From Mesorhizobium sp. DCY119 (GTDB lineage Bacteria; Pseudomonadota; Alphaproteobacteria; Rhizobiales; Rhizobiaceae): a stretch of 64,000 nt of DNA. A program made the position numbers and the translations under genes. The notes under the pieces were generated by a model that saw only the letters and a program-made list of their open reading frames with translations, was not told the origin of the DNA and ran no database searches. Location: positions 2,108,501-2,172,500 of the forward strand of contig NZ_CP031834.1 in assembly GCF_003590645.1 (NCBI RefSeq), read 5' to 3'. This document shows positions 26,241-34,373 of the stretch, one piece after another. Positions within the stretch are counted from its first letter, which is position 1, and every line of letters begins with the position of its first letter.

Positions 26241-26269
26241 AAGGCCGGGATTGTTCCCGGCCTTTTTTT
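26241..26269 (+). terminator. Intrinsic terminator after the MFS gene
   Basis: A perfect 10-bp stem (AAGGCCGGGA / TCCCGGCCTT, 26241-26250 with 26255-26264) and TTGT loop are followed by an uninterrupted T-run to 26269. This is the clearest intrinsic terminator in the window. Confidence 0.9.
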
Positions 26270-26382
26270 CGGATCACGGGGCGAGAGCCAGCGCCGCGCC
26301 ATCGACTTTTGCCGCGATGTGCGGCAAATGCGTTGCCTACAGTCAGCGCCTACCGTCGTGAACTGGCTGCCGGAGCAGGAAA

Positions 26383-27015
26383 ATGCCGTCAACCGAACTG
26401 CTGATCGCTTTCTTTGTGACCACCGCGATCTTCGCCTACATACCCGGTCCGGCCATGCTCTATGCCGCGGCGCAGACATTGGCACGCGGGCGATGGGCGG
26501 GCCTGATGGCTGCTTTCGGCATCCACCTTGGCGGCTACATCCACGTCATCGCTGCCGCCGCGGGGCTGTCCGTTCTCTTTCACGCCGTCCCGATGCTCTA
26601 TATGGCAGTCAAATTCGCCGGCGCGGCCTATCTGGTCTGGCTCGGCATATCGCTGTTCCGCTCCAAGGCGCAAGGCGAGGCCGCAATGCCCGGCGTTGAG
26701 CCGAAATCCGGCCGGCGCGCCTTTATGGAGAGCATTGCCGTCGAGGTTCTCAATCCCAAGACAGCGCTCTTCTTCCTGGCGTTCCTGCCGCAGTTCATCG
26801 ATGCTTCAGCCGCATTCCCCATCTGGGTGCAGTTCATTCTTCTCGGCACGATCGTCAATCTGATGTTTTCGTCGGCTGACGTCATGTGCGTGCTTTTGGC
26901 GGGCGCGGCGATCACGCGGCTAAGGCGCTCGAGCCGTGCGCAGCGCCTCATGCAGCGCGCCGGTGGTGCATTGCTCGTCGGACTTGGCGCGCATCTCGCC
27001 CTGCAAAGAAGCTGA
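26383..27015 (+). CDS. LysE/RhtB family amino-acid exporter, copy 1
   Basis: A 210-residue membrane protein with six predicted helices. The N-terminus FVTTAIFAYIPGPAMLYAAAQTLARG and the mid-protein LNPKTALFFLAFLPQFID are family signatures of LysE-type translocators. The substrate is not predictable; relatives export Lys, Thr or homoserine lactone. The start has GGAGCAGGAAA. No Lrp/LysG regulator is adjacent. Confidence 0.9.
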   Translation: MPSTELLIAFFVTTAIFAYIPGPAMLYAAAQTLARGRWAGLMAAFGIHLGGYIHVIAAAAGLSVLFHAVPMLYMAVKFAGAAYLVWLGISLFRSKAQGEAAMPGVEPKSGRRAFMESIAVEVLNPKTALFFLAFLPQFIDASAAFPIWVQFILLGTIVNLMFSSADVMCVLLAGAAITRLRRSSRAQRLMQRAGGALLVGLGAHLALQRS

Positions 27016-27053
27016 GGCTTTGGGCCTGCGATTGCCTGGCGAGCCGTTGCTGG

Positions 27054-27602
27054 TCAAAATCCAGCTTCGGCGAGCACGAAGCTTAGCCGCTCCTGAACAG
27101 GCGCCGGCGGCACGGTGATCAGTTCGTAGCCATGGTCGGTATAAGTCTCGACCATCGCCTCATAGGTTCGCCGCGCCTCTTTCAGGTCCTGCTTGCGCTC
27201 CGCATCCTGATGGAAAATCTCTGCCCAGGGCGGGAGAATGAAGACCTTGCGGTTGTAGCGAAAGACTTCCGCAGCCTTCTCGATATGGGCCGGAACCGGC
27301 AGTTCGGTGAGCCGGAGGTAGCCGATGACATCCGGCACACCGCGATCGAAGAAGACCGGGCCGGTTTCCTGCATGGCGATGGCATGCGAGCGCATTTCCC
27401 AGGACAGCATCAGTTCGGCGAAAAGGGCGGGATCGTTCCACGGCAGGGCGGAGCCGGAAATCGCCATCTGGTCCTGGATGATTCCGCGTCCGGCCTCGAC
27501 GGAAGAGGGATAGCCGGCGGTGCGCAGCGCCTCGATGAGCGTCGTCTTGCCGGAGCCGGGTCCGCCGGTGAGGATGAAAAAGCGGTCGCAATCTGTCTGC
27601 AT
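27054..27602 (-). CDS. P-loop NTPase/kinase-like protein (AAA_28 type)
   Basis: A 182-residue protein with Walker A FFILTGGPGSGKTTLIEAL at residues 9-27 and FFDRGVPDVIGYL in the position of the Walker B/DRG region. This small ATPase family is predicted to act as kinases on nucleotides or small molecules, but the substrate is unknown. The ATG at 27602 has GAGAG nine bases before it; ATG 27617 and TTG 27623 are also in frame. It lies alone, 110 bases from the tmRNA 3' end. Confidence 0.78.
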   Translation of the reverse strand: MQTDCDRFFILTGGPGSGKTTLIEALRTAGYPSSVEAGRGIIQDQMAISGSALPWNDPALFAELMLSWEMRSHAIAMQETGPVFFDRGVPDVIGYLRLTELPVPAHIEKAAEVFRYNRKVFILPPWAEIFHQDAERKQDLKEARRTYEAMVETYTDHGYELITVPPAPVQERLSFVLAEAGF

Positions 27603-27712
27603 GTTGAGAACTCTCATTTGCAAAGGAGAATTGCCCGCGCAGCGTGGCGATGCAAAGCGCGGGAGCGCATGCGACGACCAGCGGGCAGGCGAGGGGATAT
27701 TTGAAAGGGGGA

Positions 27713-28028
27713 GAAGTGGAGGCTTCTGTTGCCAGGTGCCTCCGGACCCCGCCTAGAAGTGCGAACCTCTAGGGCTTAATTTGAAGCTATCGCACTGCTT
27801 ACGCAGCGAGACGTGCTTCCGCATAGTTGTCGTTTGCAACTACAAGTTTAGCCCGATAACGGTGGTACAATGCCGGGCAAAAGTACGATCTTTACACCTT
27901 CGTCGATCCTATTTCGCCCCCAGCAAAAACCGCTCCCTTGAAAGCAGCGGCTTTTGGTGGAGGCGCCGGGTACCGCCCCCGGGTCCGAACGGCTTATTGC
28001 ATCGCCTGTTTATCACCATAGTCAGTCA
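27713..28028 (-). ncRNA. ssrA: tmRNA, circularly permuted two-piece form
   Basis: The minus strand encodes the tag ANDNYAEARLAA followed by TAA at 27837-27799. Upstream in the same transcript are a coding-piece 5' end GGGGGCGAAATAGGATCGACG starting at 27921, and further upstream an acceptor piece ending ...CGCCTCCACCA with CCA at 27957-27955. The two ends pair over 7 bp, and the third pair is G-U, the alanyl-tRNA synthetase identity element. The order acceptor piece, 33-base spacer, coding piece is the permuted alphaproteobacterial arrangement, processed into two RNAs. Both outer ends given are approximate. It works with SspB (23501-24058) and ClpXP. Confidence 0.9.
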
Positions 28029-28247
28029 AGCTGACGGACCGAATATAGGGAGGGATCGCGTCAAAGGGAAGGCCGCATTCGCCGGAATCCACTTACATTC
28101 AAAGTGCATGACGAGGGGGCAAAGTGCTTGACAGGACGGCGTGTTGAACCGAAGCTTTTCAACGGTGAGGAAAGTGCCGGAAACGCAAGGTTGTGATTCT
28201 GCGACCTCATCGAGCGAAGTCCTGTTGTTCGACGAGGGGAATATTTC

Positions 28248-28559
28248 ATGGCCGATTACCTTGCAGACGTGAAGAAGTATGATGCCGGCGCCGATGCCGC
28301 CGTGGTCGAGAAGATCGTGAAGCATCTGGGCATTGCGCTTCGCAACCGCGATTCGTCGCTGGTGTCGTGCACCGACCCCAAGGAACTGGACCGCGTCAAG
28401 GCGAACTGGATCGCCAAGAAGCTCGGCATCACCGACGACGCCAAGGCAAGTGCTGCCGTCGAGAAAGTCTGCAAGGCAATGTCCGGCGACAACACCAAGA
28501 GCCGGGTGACCTTCTATTATCTGGCCGCCAAGGACCTCGGAAAGCTCGGCTCTCTCTGA
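28248..28559 (+). CDS. DUF2853 family protein
   Basis: A 103-residue protein with MADYLADVKKYDAGADAAVVEKIVKHLGIAL at the start and VTFYYLAAKDLGKLG at the end, the DUF2853 pattern. It is mostly helical, acidic/basic mixed, without signal or membrane segment. The structure-level relatives have no assigned function that I know. It stands alone, with GAGGGGAAT before ATG. A half copy of a second repeat family follows its stop. Confidence 0.85.
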   Translation: MADYLADVKKYDAGADAAVVEKIVKHLGIALRNRDSSLVSCTDPKELDRVKANWIAKKLGITDDAKASAAVEKVCKAMSGDNTKSRVTFYYLAAKDLGKLGSL

Positions 28560-28572
28560 GGCCGAAGCTTCT

Positions 28573-28626
28573 TTCTTCTCCCCGTTCACGGGGAGAAGAT
28601 GCCGGCAGGCAGATGAGGGGCAGCGC
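28573..28626. repeat. Half copy of repeat family B
   Basis: The hairpin TTCTCCCCGTTCACGGGGAGAA is followed by GCCGGCAGGCAGATGAGGGG and CAGCGCC. The same unit forms the right arm of the full element at 40397-40535. It sits right after the DUF2853 stop and could double as a transcript end. Confidence 0.8.
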
Positions 28627-28779
28627 CTAGCTGCGAAGCTTGCGATATCCCATCGAAACAGCTTTGCTTTTCCTTTGAGGGATTTTTGCTGCATAAGCAA
28701 AAATGCTTATCGCTTTTGCGTTCTCGCATAACCGGGCTTGCGCTATGATCGGGAAAAGCCCCGAATCGACGCGGAAGCG

Positions 28780-29574
28780 ATGCGCCAGTATCTCGATCTC
28801 CTGAAACATGTTCTCGAAACCGGCGTTGACCGTGGCGATCGCACCGGCACCGGCACGCGTTCGGTGTTCGGCTACCAGATGCGGTTCGACCTGGCGAAGG
28901 GCTTTCCCGTCACCACGACGAAGAAGCTTCATCTGAAGTCGATCATCCACGAGCTTCTGTGGTTTCTGGCCGGCGACACGAATATCAAGTACCTGAAAGA
29001 CAACGGCGTCTCGATCTGGGACGAATGGGCCGACGAGAATGGCGATCTCGGCCCGGTCTATGGCGCGCAGTGGCGGTCGTGGCCGGCACCGAATGGCGAG
29101 CATATCGACCAGATCGCCAATCTTCTGATCCAGATCCGCAAGAATCCCAATTCACGCCGGCTGATCGTTTCGGCCTGGAACCCGGCCGAAGTGGACGCCA
29201 TGGCGCTGCCGCCATGCCACTGCCTGTTCCAGTTCTACGTTTCGGACGGCAAGCTCTCCTGCCAGCTCTACCAGCGCTCGGCCGACATTTTTCTCGGCGT
29301 TCCGTTCAACATCGCTTCCTATGCGCTGCTGACGCTGATGGTGGCGCAGGTGACCGGGCTGAAGCCCGGCGACTTCGTTCACACGCTGGGCGACGCGCAT
29401 CTCTATTCCAACCATTTCGAGCAGGCGCGCGAGCAGTTGGCACGCACGCCCAAGGCGCTGCCGACGATGTGGATCAACCCGGATGTGACGGACCTGTTTG
29501 CCTTCCGCTTCGAGGACTTCCGGCTGGAGAATTACGTCGCCGACGCGAGCATCCGCGCGCCGATCGCGGTGTGA
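28780..29574 (+). CDS. thyA: Thymidylate synthase
   Basis: The 264-residue protein matches the E. coli length exactly. It has [14 protein letters not shown] at the N-terminus, the catalytic Cys146 in [32 protein letters not shown], and GDAHLYSNH. It makes dTMP from dUMP using methylene-tetrahydrofolate and yields dihydrofolate, which the DHFR at 43945 recycles; here the two genes lie 14 kb apart. The ATG at 28780 was chosen because [13 protein letters not shown] is the usual opening; a 14-codon in-frame extension to 28738 looks non-coding. Confidence 0.96.
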   Translation: MRQYLDLLKHVLETGVDRGDRTGTGTRSVFGYQMRFDLAKGFPVTTTKKLHLKSIIHELLWFLAGDTNIKYLKDNGVSIWDEWADENGDLGPVYGAQWRSWPAPNGEHIDQIANLLIQIRKNPNSRRLIVSAWNPAEVDAMALPPCHCLFQFYVSDGKLSCQLYQRSADIFLGVPFNIASYALLTLMVAQVTGLKPGDFVHTLGDAHLYSNHFEQAREQLARTPKALPTMWINPDVTDLFAFRFEDFRLENYVADASIRAPIAV

Positions 29575-29607
29575 GCCGAGGGTCGTCGTCGCCTCGGCTG
29601 TGAAAGA

Positions 29608-30537
29608 TCATTGTTTCTCTGACAGGAAGGTCGTCACCATCTCGATGGTGGCCTCCGGGTTCTCTTCCATGATCCAATGGCCAGAGTTCGGGATAATGCC
29701 CTCGGTGACATCGCTCGCGGCGAAACGCATCACCGTCGCCATCATCGGGCCGAAGGATTTCTCACCACCGACTGCCAGCACGGGCATGGTCAGCTTGCCG
29801 CCTTTCTCAAGAAACGCCTTGTCGTCGATGGCGTCCTGATCGAAGGCGGCGAATTGCGAGAAGCCGGCATGCATCGCGCCCGGCAGCGCGTAAAGCTCGG
29901 CATAGTGAGCGCGCGACGCTTCGTCGAATTTGGCGGGATCGGCGGAAAATTCGTTCCAGAACCGGTCGAGATAGATGCGCTCGCGCCCGGCGACCAGCCG
30001 TTCCATGTCCGGGCCGCCGAAGCGGAAATGCCACAGCAGCGGGTTCTTCAGAACTTCCTCCCACGGGCCGATGCCGGGCAGGGGCGCATCGATCAGCACG
30101 AACCGCGTCACCCGCTGCGGGTTCTCGGCAGCGAAGGCGTAACCGACCATATTGCCGATGTCATGCGTGACCACATCGGCCTTGTCGATGTGCAGGGTGT
30201 CGAGCACGCCGGCGACGTCGCTGCCTTGCGTCTTCTTGTCATAGCCGCCGGCGGGTTTCGAAGACAGGCCGAGCCCTCTCAAGTCGGGCACGACCACCGT
30301 GTGGTCGCGCGCGAGGACGGCAGCCAGCGGCGCCCACATGTCGCCGGTCTCGCCATAGCCATGCAGCAGCACGACCGCAGGGCCGCTTCCGCCGACACGG
30401 ACATGAATGGTCGTGCCGTTCGTTGCGATCTCTTCGATCTTGAACTCGGCCGGGAAGGGCTGGATCTCCGCTTTGGCCGAACAAGCCAATGCCAGCAAAA
30501 CAGGAACTGCGAAAATAACACGAAACAATGCCGTCAC
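29608..30537 (-). CDS. Exported alpha/beta hydrolase, epoxide hydrolase/dehalogenase-like
   Basis: A 309-residue protein with a signal peptide (hydrophobic residues 5-20, cleavage near SAKA). The oxyanion motif is VVLLHGYGETGDMW, the nucleophile is Asp in VVTHDIGNMVGY, and the catalytic His is in NSGHWIMEENPEA. An Asp nucleophile in this position marks the epoxide hydrolase, haloalkane or fluoroacetate dehalogenase branch, not esterases. The substrate is open. It is convergent with thyA and alone on its strand. Confidence 0.87.
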   Translation of the reverse strand: MTALFRVIFAVPVLLALACSAKAEIQPFPAEFKIEEIATNGTTIHVRVGGSGPAVVLLHGYGETGDMWAPLAAVLARDHTVVVPDLRGLGLSSKPAGGYDKKTQGSDVAGVLDTLHIDKADVVTHDIGNMVGYAFAAENPQRVTRFVLIDAPLPGIGPWEEVLKNPLLWHFRFGGPDMERLVAGRERIYLDRFWNEFSADPAKFDEASRAHYAELYALPGAMHAGFSQFAAFDQDAIDDKAFLEKGGKLTMPVLAVGGEKSFGPMMATVMRFAASDVTEGIIPNSGHWIMEENPEATIEMVTTFLSEKQ

Positions 30538-31046
30538 TCCTTCAAGAACTGAGGTGATTTTTCGGCTAGTGGAAATGCCAGGAATTCTAGGAAATGCTGC
30601 TGATCTTCAGTCGGGCGGTCGGTTGGCGAGCCGCGCGAAAATATCAGAGTAGTTCAAGCGCAGACATCCGGCAAGAACCGGTAAATTCAGGAAAGGAAGA
30701 TTGCAAAATCACGTTGAAAGATGCCGCTTTTATTTTTGCCAAGGCTGCCGGAAATACTTTCAACTGAACTTTGGATGGCGCGAAGCCGCAGGATCGAGCC
30801 GGGCTTGCCCGTCGAACGGGAACCGCTTGACGGAAACCGACAAACATGGAATAAAAATTTCAATGATGATCGTGAATGGTATTTACGTTCCGTTTTTTGT
30901 ATTTCGGAGCGTAAGCTTGCTGCCAGGGAGAAGCATAGGGCGCGACCACCCGATCGTTGACCGCATGATGCCATAGGAGGAACCATGCGGCTCTTTCCAT
31001 TTCACGGGCTCGGATGATCCGGGTCACTTCAAGATGAGGCGTTATC
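30538..31046. other. Intergenic region upstream of idhA
   Basis: About 500 bases of lower-GC DNA between the divergent hydrolase and idhA genes. Open frames here are short and lack ribosome sites or plausible protein composition. The only recognisable element is the candidate IolR site at 30848-30861; an imperfect palindrome (TACGTTCCG ... CGGAGCGTA, 30890-30913) lies just downstream. Confidence 0.6.
30848..30861. promoter_or_regulatory. Candidate IolR operator upstream of idhA
   Basis: GGAA-TAAAAA-TTTC matches, with one change, the palindromic GGAA-N6-TTCC motif that I recall for Sinorhizobium meliloti IolR. The same variant GGAA-N6-TTTC occurs in front of iolC. It lies about 186 bases before the idhA start. 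Confidence 0.5.
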
Positions 31047-32048
31047 ATGACAGTTCGCTTTGGCCTGCTCGGTGCGGGCCGTATCGGCAAGGTTCACGCC
31101 AAGGCCGTGGCTTCCAACCCGCAGGCGCAGCTGGTCGCCGTTGCCGACGCCTTTGAAAAGGCGGCGAAGGAACTCGCCGGCGCCTATGGCTGCGCCATTC
31201 GCACGATCGACGAGATCGAGAAATCCAGCGATATCGACGCCGTCATCATCTGCACGCCGACCGACACTCACGCCGACCTGATCGAACGCTTCGCCAAGGC
31301 CGGCAAGGCGATCTTCTGCGAAAAGCCCATCGATCTGGACGTCAAGCGCGTCGAAAAATGCCTGGCCGTGGTCGAGAAGACGGGTGCGACCCTAATGGTT
31401 GGCTTCAACCGCCGTTTCGATCCGCATTTTGCCGCCGTACGCAAGGCGATCGACGATGGCGCCATCGGCGATGTCGAGATGGTGACGATCACCTCGCGCG
31501 ATCCCGGCGCGCCGCCGGTCGATTACATCAAGCGCTCCGGCGGCATCTTTCGCGACATGACCATTCATGACTTCGACATGGCGCGCTTTCTGCTCGGCGA
31601 GGACCCCGTTTCGGTCAGCGCCCATGCCTCGGTGCTGGTCGACAAGAAGATTGGCGAGGCCGGCGATTTCGACTCGGTCAGCGTCATTCTGGAAACCGCG
31701 TCTGGCAAGCAGGCGATAATCTCCAATTCCCGCCGCGCAACCTATGGCTACGACCAGCGCATTGAAGTGCATGGCTCGAAAGGCATGGTCGCTGCAGAAA
31801 ACCAGCGGCCCGTTTCCATCGAGATCGCCAATGGCAAGGGCTATACGCGCCCGCCGCTGCACGACTTCTTCATGACCCGCTACACCGAAGCCTACGCCAA
31901 CGAGATCGCAGCCTTCATTGCGGCGATGAGCAAGGGCAAGAAGGCCTCGCCCAGCGGCCGCGACGGGTTGATCGCACTGGCCCTGGCCGATGCGGCGCTG
32001 AAGTCCGCCAAGGAAGGCAAGACGATACGCCTGAAAAGCAGGGATTGA
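31047..32048 (+). CDS. idhA: Inositol 2-dehydrogenase
   Basis: A 333-residue Gfo/Idh/MocA enzyme: NAD-binding FGLLGAGRIGKVHAKAV at the N-terminus, the catalytic-lysine motif CEKPIDLDV near residue 95, GFNRRFDPHF, and the DMTIHDFDMARFL segment with the active-site Asp/His pair typical of myo-inositol dehydrogenases. It oxidises myo-inositol to 2-keto-myo-inositol (scyllo-inosose), the first step of the pathway completed by iolE, iolD, iolB and iolC downstream. It is followed by an SDR gene 11 bases later. Confidence 0.92.
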   Translation: MTVRFGLLGAGRIGKVHAKAVASNPQAQLVAVADAFEKAAKELAGAYGCAIRTIDEIEKSSDIDAVIICTPTDTHADLIERFAKAGKAIFCEKPIDLDVKRVEKCLAVVEKTGATLMVGFNRRFDPHFAAVRKAIDDGAIGDVEMVTITSRDPGAPPVDYIKRSGGIFRDMTIHDFDMARFLLGEDPVSVSAHASVLVDKKIGEAGDFDSVSVILETASGKQAIISNSRRATYGYDQRIEVHGSKGMVAAENQRPVSIEIANGKGYTRPPLHDFFMTRYTEAYANEIAAFIAAMSKGKKASPSGRDGLIALALADAALKSAKEGKTIRLKSRD

Positions 32049-32059
32049 AGGGAACCGTC

Positions 32060-32854
32060 ATGACCGACCTGACCATGCGCAATGCCGGCACCAATGCCCT
32101 GATCACCGGCGGCGCGCAGGGCGTCGGGCTGGCGGTGGCGCGGCAATTGGTGGACGAGGGATGCAAGGCGCTCGTGCTGCTCGGCCGCTCCGAAGACAAG
32201 GGCAGGGTGGCCGTCGCCGAACTGGAAAAGCGCGGTGCGGAAGCGATTTTCGTCAGCGCGGATCTTGCCGACCCAGTGGCCTGCCTGGCCGCCGTCGAGA
32301 CCGGTGTGAAGCGCTTCGGCAGCCTCAACGCGCTGGTCAACGCGGCGGCATCGGCAGCGCGGGGCTCGCTCACCGAGACATCGCCAGAAATGTTCGACGA
32401 GATGTTCGCCATCAACGTGCGCGGCCCGTTCTTCCTGATGCAGGGGCTGGTCAAACATCTTCTCGAAACCGGCCAGCCCGGCTCGATGGTCAACGTCCTG
32501 TCCGTCAATGTGCATGGCGGGCAGTCGTTTTTATCTTCCTACTCCGCCAGTAAGGGCGCGCTGGCGACGCTGACCAAGAACGTCGCCAACGCCTATCGCC
32601 GCAATCGCATCCGCTGCAACGCGGTACTGCCCGGTTGGATGGACACGCCCGGGGAAGCTGCGACGCAGGCGAAGTTTCACGATGCGGCACCGGACTGGCT
32701 GGCCAAGGCCGAAGCCTCGGCCCCGATGGGCCAGCTCGTCAAAACGCATGAGATGGCCGGCCTGATCACCTATATGCTGTCGCCTCAGTCCGGCGTCATG
32801 ACCGGCGCTCTGGTCGACTACGACCAGAATGTACCGGGCATTATCGGCGAGTAA
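32060..32854 (+). CDS. Short-chain dehydrogenase/reductase in the inositol cluster
   Basis: A 264-residue classical SDR with the cofactor motif ALITGGAQGVGLAVA at residues 12-26, VNAAAS in the NNAG position, and the catalytic SSYSASK. It begins 11 bases after idhA with AAGGGA before the ATG, so the pair is cotranscribed. SDRs next to inositol dehydrogenases may oxidise other cyclitols or sugars; no specific substrate can be named. Confidence 0.88.
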   Translation: MTDLTMRNAGTNALITGGAQGVGLAVARQLVDEGCKALVLLGRSEDKGRVAVAELEKRGAEAIFVSADLADPVACLAAVETGVKRFGSLNALVNAAASAARGSLTETSPEMFDEMFAINVRGPFFLMQGLVKHLLETGQPGSMVNVLSVNVHGGQSFLSSYSASKGALATLTKNVANAYRRNRIRCNAVLPGWMDTPGEAATQAKFHDAAPDWLAKAEASAPMGQLVKTHEMAGLITYMLSPQSGVMTGALVDYDQNVPGIIGE

Positions 32855-32898
32855 TCATCGTGCGTGACAAATCCCGCGGCTTCGGCTATGAGACGCGC

Positions 32899-32976
32899 AT
32901 GATCCACCTGACCGCCTCGTTTTGGTACTTTAGCTACTGCAGCTCGCTGGCGGCGGGAGGATTGCGCTCGATCTAA
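32899..32976 (+). CDS. Aromatic-rich leader peptide of the DAHP synthase gene
   Basis: A 25-codon frame encodes MIHLTASFWYFSYCSSLAAG followed by GLRSI. Codons 8-13 read Phe-Trp-Tyr-Phe-Ser-Tyr, five aromatic codons in six, directly upstream of a terminator hairpin and the first enzyme of aromatic amino-acid synthesis. The run could sense all three charged aromatic tRNAs. A GTG 13 codons upstream (32860) is also in frame, so a longer leader is possible. The frame was too short to be picked up by ordinary gene calling. Confidence 0.75.
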   Translation: MIHLTASFWYFSYCSSLAAGGLRSI

Positions 32977-33030
32977 GATTGCAGCACCAAAATCCGAACA
33001 GCCGCCAGACCTGGCGGCTTTTTTGTTTTT
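32947..33030 (+). promoter_or_regulatory. Transcription attenuator of the DAHP synthase gene
   Basis: Three 8-base segments can pair in mutually exclusive ways. Segment 1 CTGGCGGC (32947-32954) lies in the leader-peptide frame. Segment 2 GCCGCCAG (33001-33008) is its exact complement. Segment 3 CTGGCGGC (33011-33018) is identical to segment 1 and pairs with segment 2 to form a terminator stem, followed by TTTTTTGTTTTT. A ribosome stalled on the aromatic codons (32920-32937) would leave segment 1 free to form the antiterminator; one that reaches the stop codon would cover it and allow termination. Confidence 0.75.
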
Positions 33031-33064
33031 GCCGGCAGGTCTCCCCAATCAGGAGCAGAAAGCC

Positions 33065-34156
33065 GTGTTGACCACCACAGACGACCTTCGGGTCAAGGAA
33101 ATCAAGGAACTGAGCACACCAGACGAGGTGATGCAGGAGATACCGCGCACGCTGACGGCGACGAAGACCGTCACCGCGTCGCGCAACGCCATTCACGCCG
33201 CGCTGACGGGCACTGACGATCGGCTCGTGGTCGTCGTTGGCCCGTGCTCGATCCACGACCCGGTTGCCGCGGTCGATTATGCCAGTCGCCTAGTGGAGCT
33301 GCGCGAGGAATTGTCCGACCGGCTCGAGATCGTCATGCGCGTCTATTTCGAGAAGCCGCGCACCACGGTCGGCTGGAAGGGCCTGATCAACGACCCAGAC
33401 CTCGACGGCAGTTTCAAGATCGACAAGGGGCTGAGGCTGGCGCGCAATGTGCTGGCTGCGGTCAACAATCTCGGCCTTCCGGCGGCGACCGAATTCCTCG
33501 ACATGACGACGCCGCAATACATCGCCGACCTCGTTTCCTGGGGCGCGATCGGCGCGCGCACGACCGAGAGCCAGATCCATCGCGAACTGGCGTCCGGGCT
33601 TTCCTGCCCCGTCGGCTTCAAGAACGGCACCGACGGCAATCTGCGGATCGCCGCCGAAGCGGTGAAGTCGGCGGCCCAGCCGCATCATTTCATGGCGGTG
33701 ACCAAGGGCGGGCGCAGCGCGATTGCCGCGACCACCGGCAACGAGGACTGCCATGTCATCCTGCGCGGCGGGCTCGCGCCCAACTACGATGCGGCCAGCG
33801 TCGAGGCAGCCAGCGTGGAAATCTCGCGCATCGGCGTTGCGCCGAAGCTGATGATCGATGTCAGCCACGCCAACAGCGGCAAGAAGCCGGAAAACCAGCC
33901 GAAGGTCGCAGCCGACGTAGCGGCCCAGGTCGCTGCCGGCGACGAGCGCATAATCGGGCTGATGATCGAGAGCAATCTGGTCGCCGGCCGCCAGGATGTC
34001 GTGCCGGGCAAGCCGCTCGTCTACGGGCAGAGCATCACCGATGGCTGCATCGACTGGGAGACGACGGAAACGGTTTTGCGCGGTTTGGCGGACGCCGTCG
34101 AGCAGCGTCGGCAAGTGCGGGGCGATATGGTTGCGCAGCGGGCGGGAGCGGCTTGA
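33065..34156 (+). CDS. 3-Deoxy-7-phosphoheptulonate (DAHP) synthase, class I
   Basis: A 363-residue class I (AroF/G/H-type) enzyme condensing phosphoenolpyruvate and erythrose 4-phosphate. Motifs include VVVVGPCSIHDPVAAVDYA near residue 60, VYFEKPRTTVGWKGL, the KNGTDG segment, and the C-terminal LMIESNLVAG and GQSITDGCI. The start is GTG at 33065 with AGGAG nine bases upstream; the longer frame would start inside the terminator hairpin. Control is probably by the upstream leader and attenuator. Its position inside the inositol region seems incidental. Class I enzymes are mostly gammaproteobacterial; many rhizobia carry class II enzymes, so its presence merits a paralogue check. Confidence 0.93.
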   Translation: MLTTTDDLRVKEIKELSTPDEVMQEIPRTLTATKTVTASRNAIHAALTGTDDRLVVVVGPCSIHDPVAAVDYASRLVELREELSDRLEIVMRVYFEKPRTTVGWKGLINDPDLDGSFKIDKGLRLARNVLAAVNNLGLPAATEFLDMTTPQYIADLVSWGAIGARTTESQIHRELASGLSCPVGFKNGTDGNLRIAAEAVKSAAQPHHFMAVTKGGRSAIAATTGNEDCHVILRGGLAPNYDAASVEAASVEISRIGVAPKLMIDVSHANSGKKPENQPKVAADVAAQVAAGDERIIGLMIESNLVAGRQDVVPGKPLVYGQSITDGCIDWETTETVLRGLADAVEQRRQVRGDMVAQRAGAA

Positions 34157-34187
34157 TTGGGGCCGTGACAGCAGGTCGATTGCATAT

Positions 34188-34339
34188 GAAAGCACCCCCA
34201 CCCCTAACCCCTCCCCACAAGGGGGAGGGGAACCTGCTGGCATATTCTCAATGTGCTGATCATTGATGGATTCGTGCGGCATGGCGCGCGCAAAATCTCC
34301 CTCCCCCTTGTGGGGAGGGGTTAGGGGTGGGGGTGCTTC
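34188..34339. repeat. Palindromic intergenic element, family A copy 2
   Basis: Arms of about 40 bases (AGCACCCCCACCCCTAACCC... and inverse) flank about 70 bases. Its interior is diverged from copies 1 and 3, with similarity mainly at one edge when read on the opposite strand (GCAGCAAG-like next to TTCCCCTCCC). It lies between convergent DAHP synthase and iolY. Confidence 0.85.
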
Positions 34340-34373
34340 ACATGTGATCGCCCCGTCCCTGTCGCGGCATGCT

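Noticed and set aside
30701-30976. 91-residue open frame upstream of idhA
   Set aside because: Composition is not protein-like, and it spans the candidate IolR site and promoter region.
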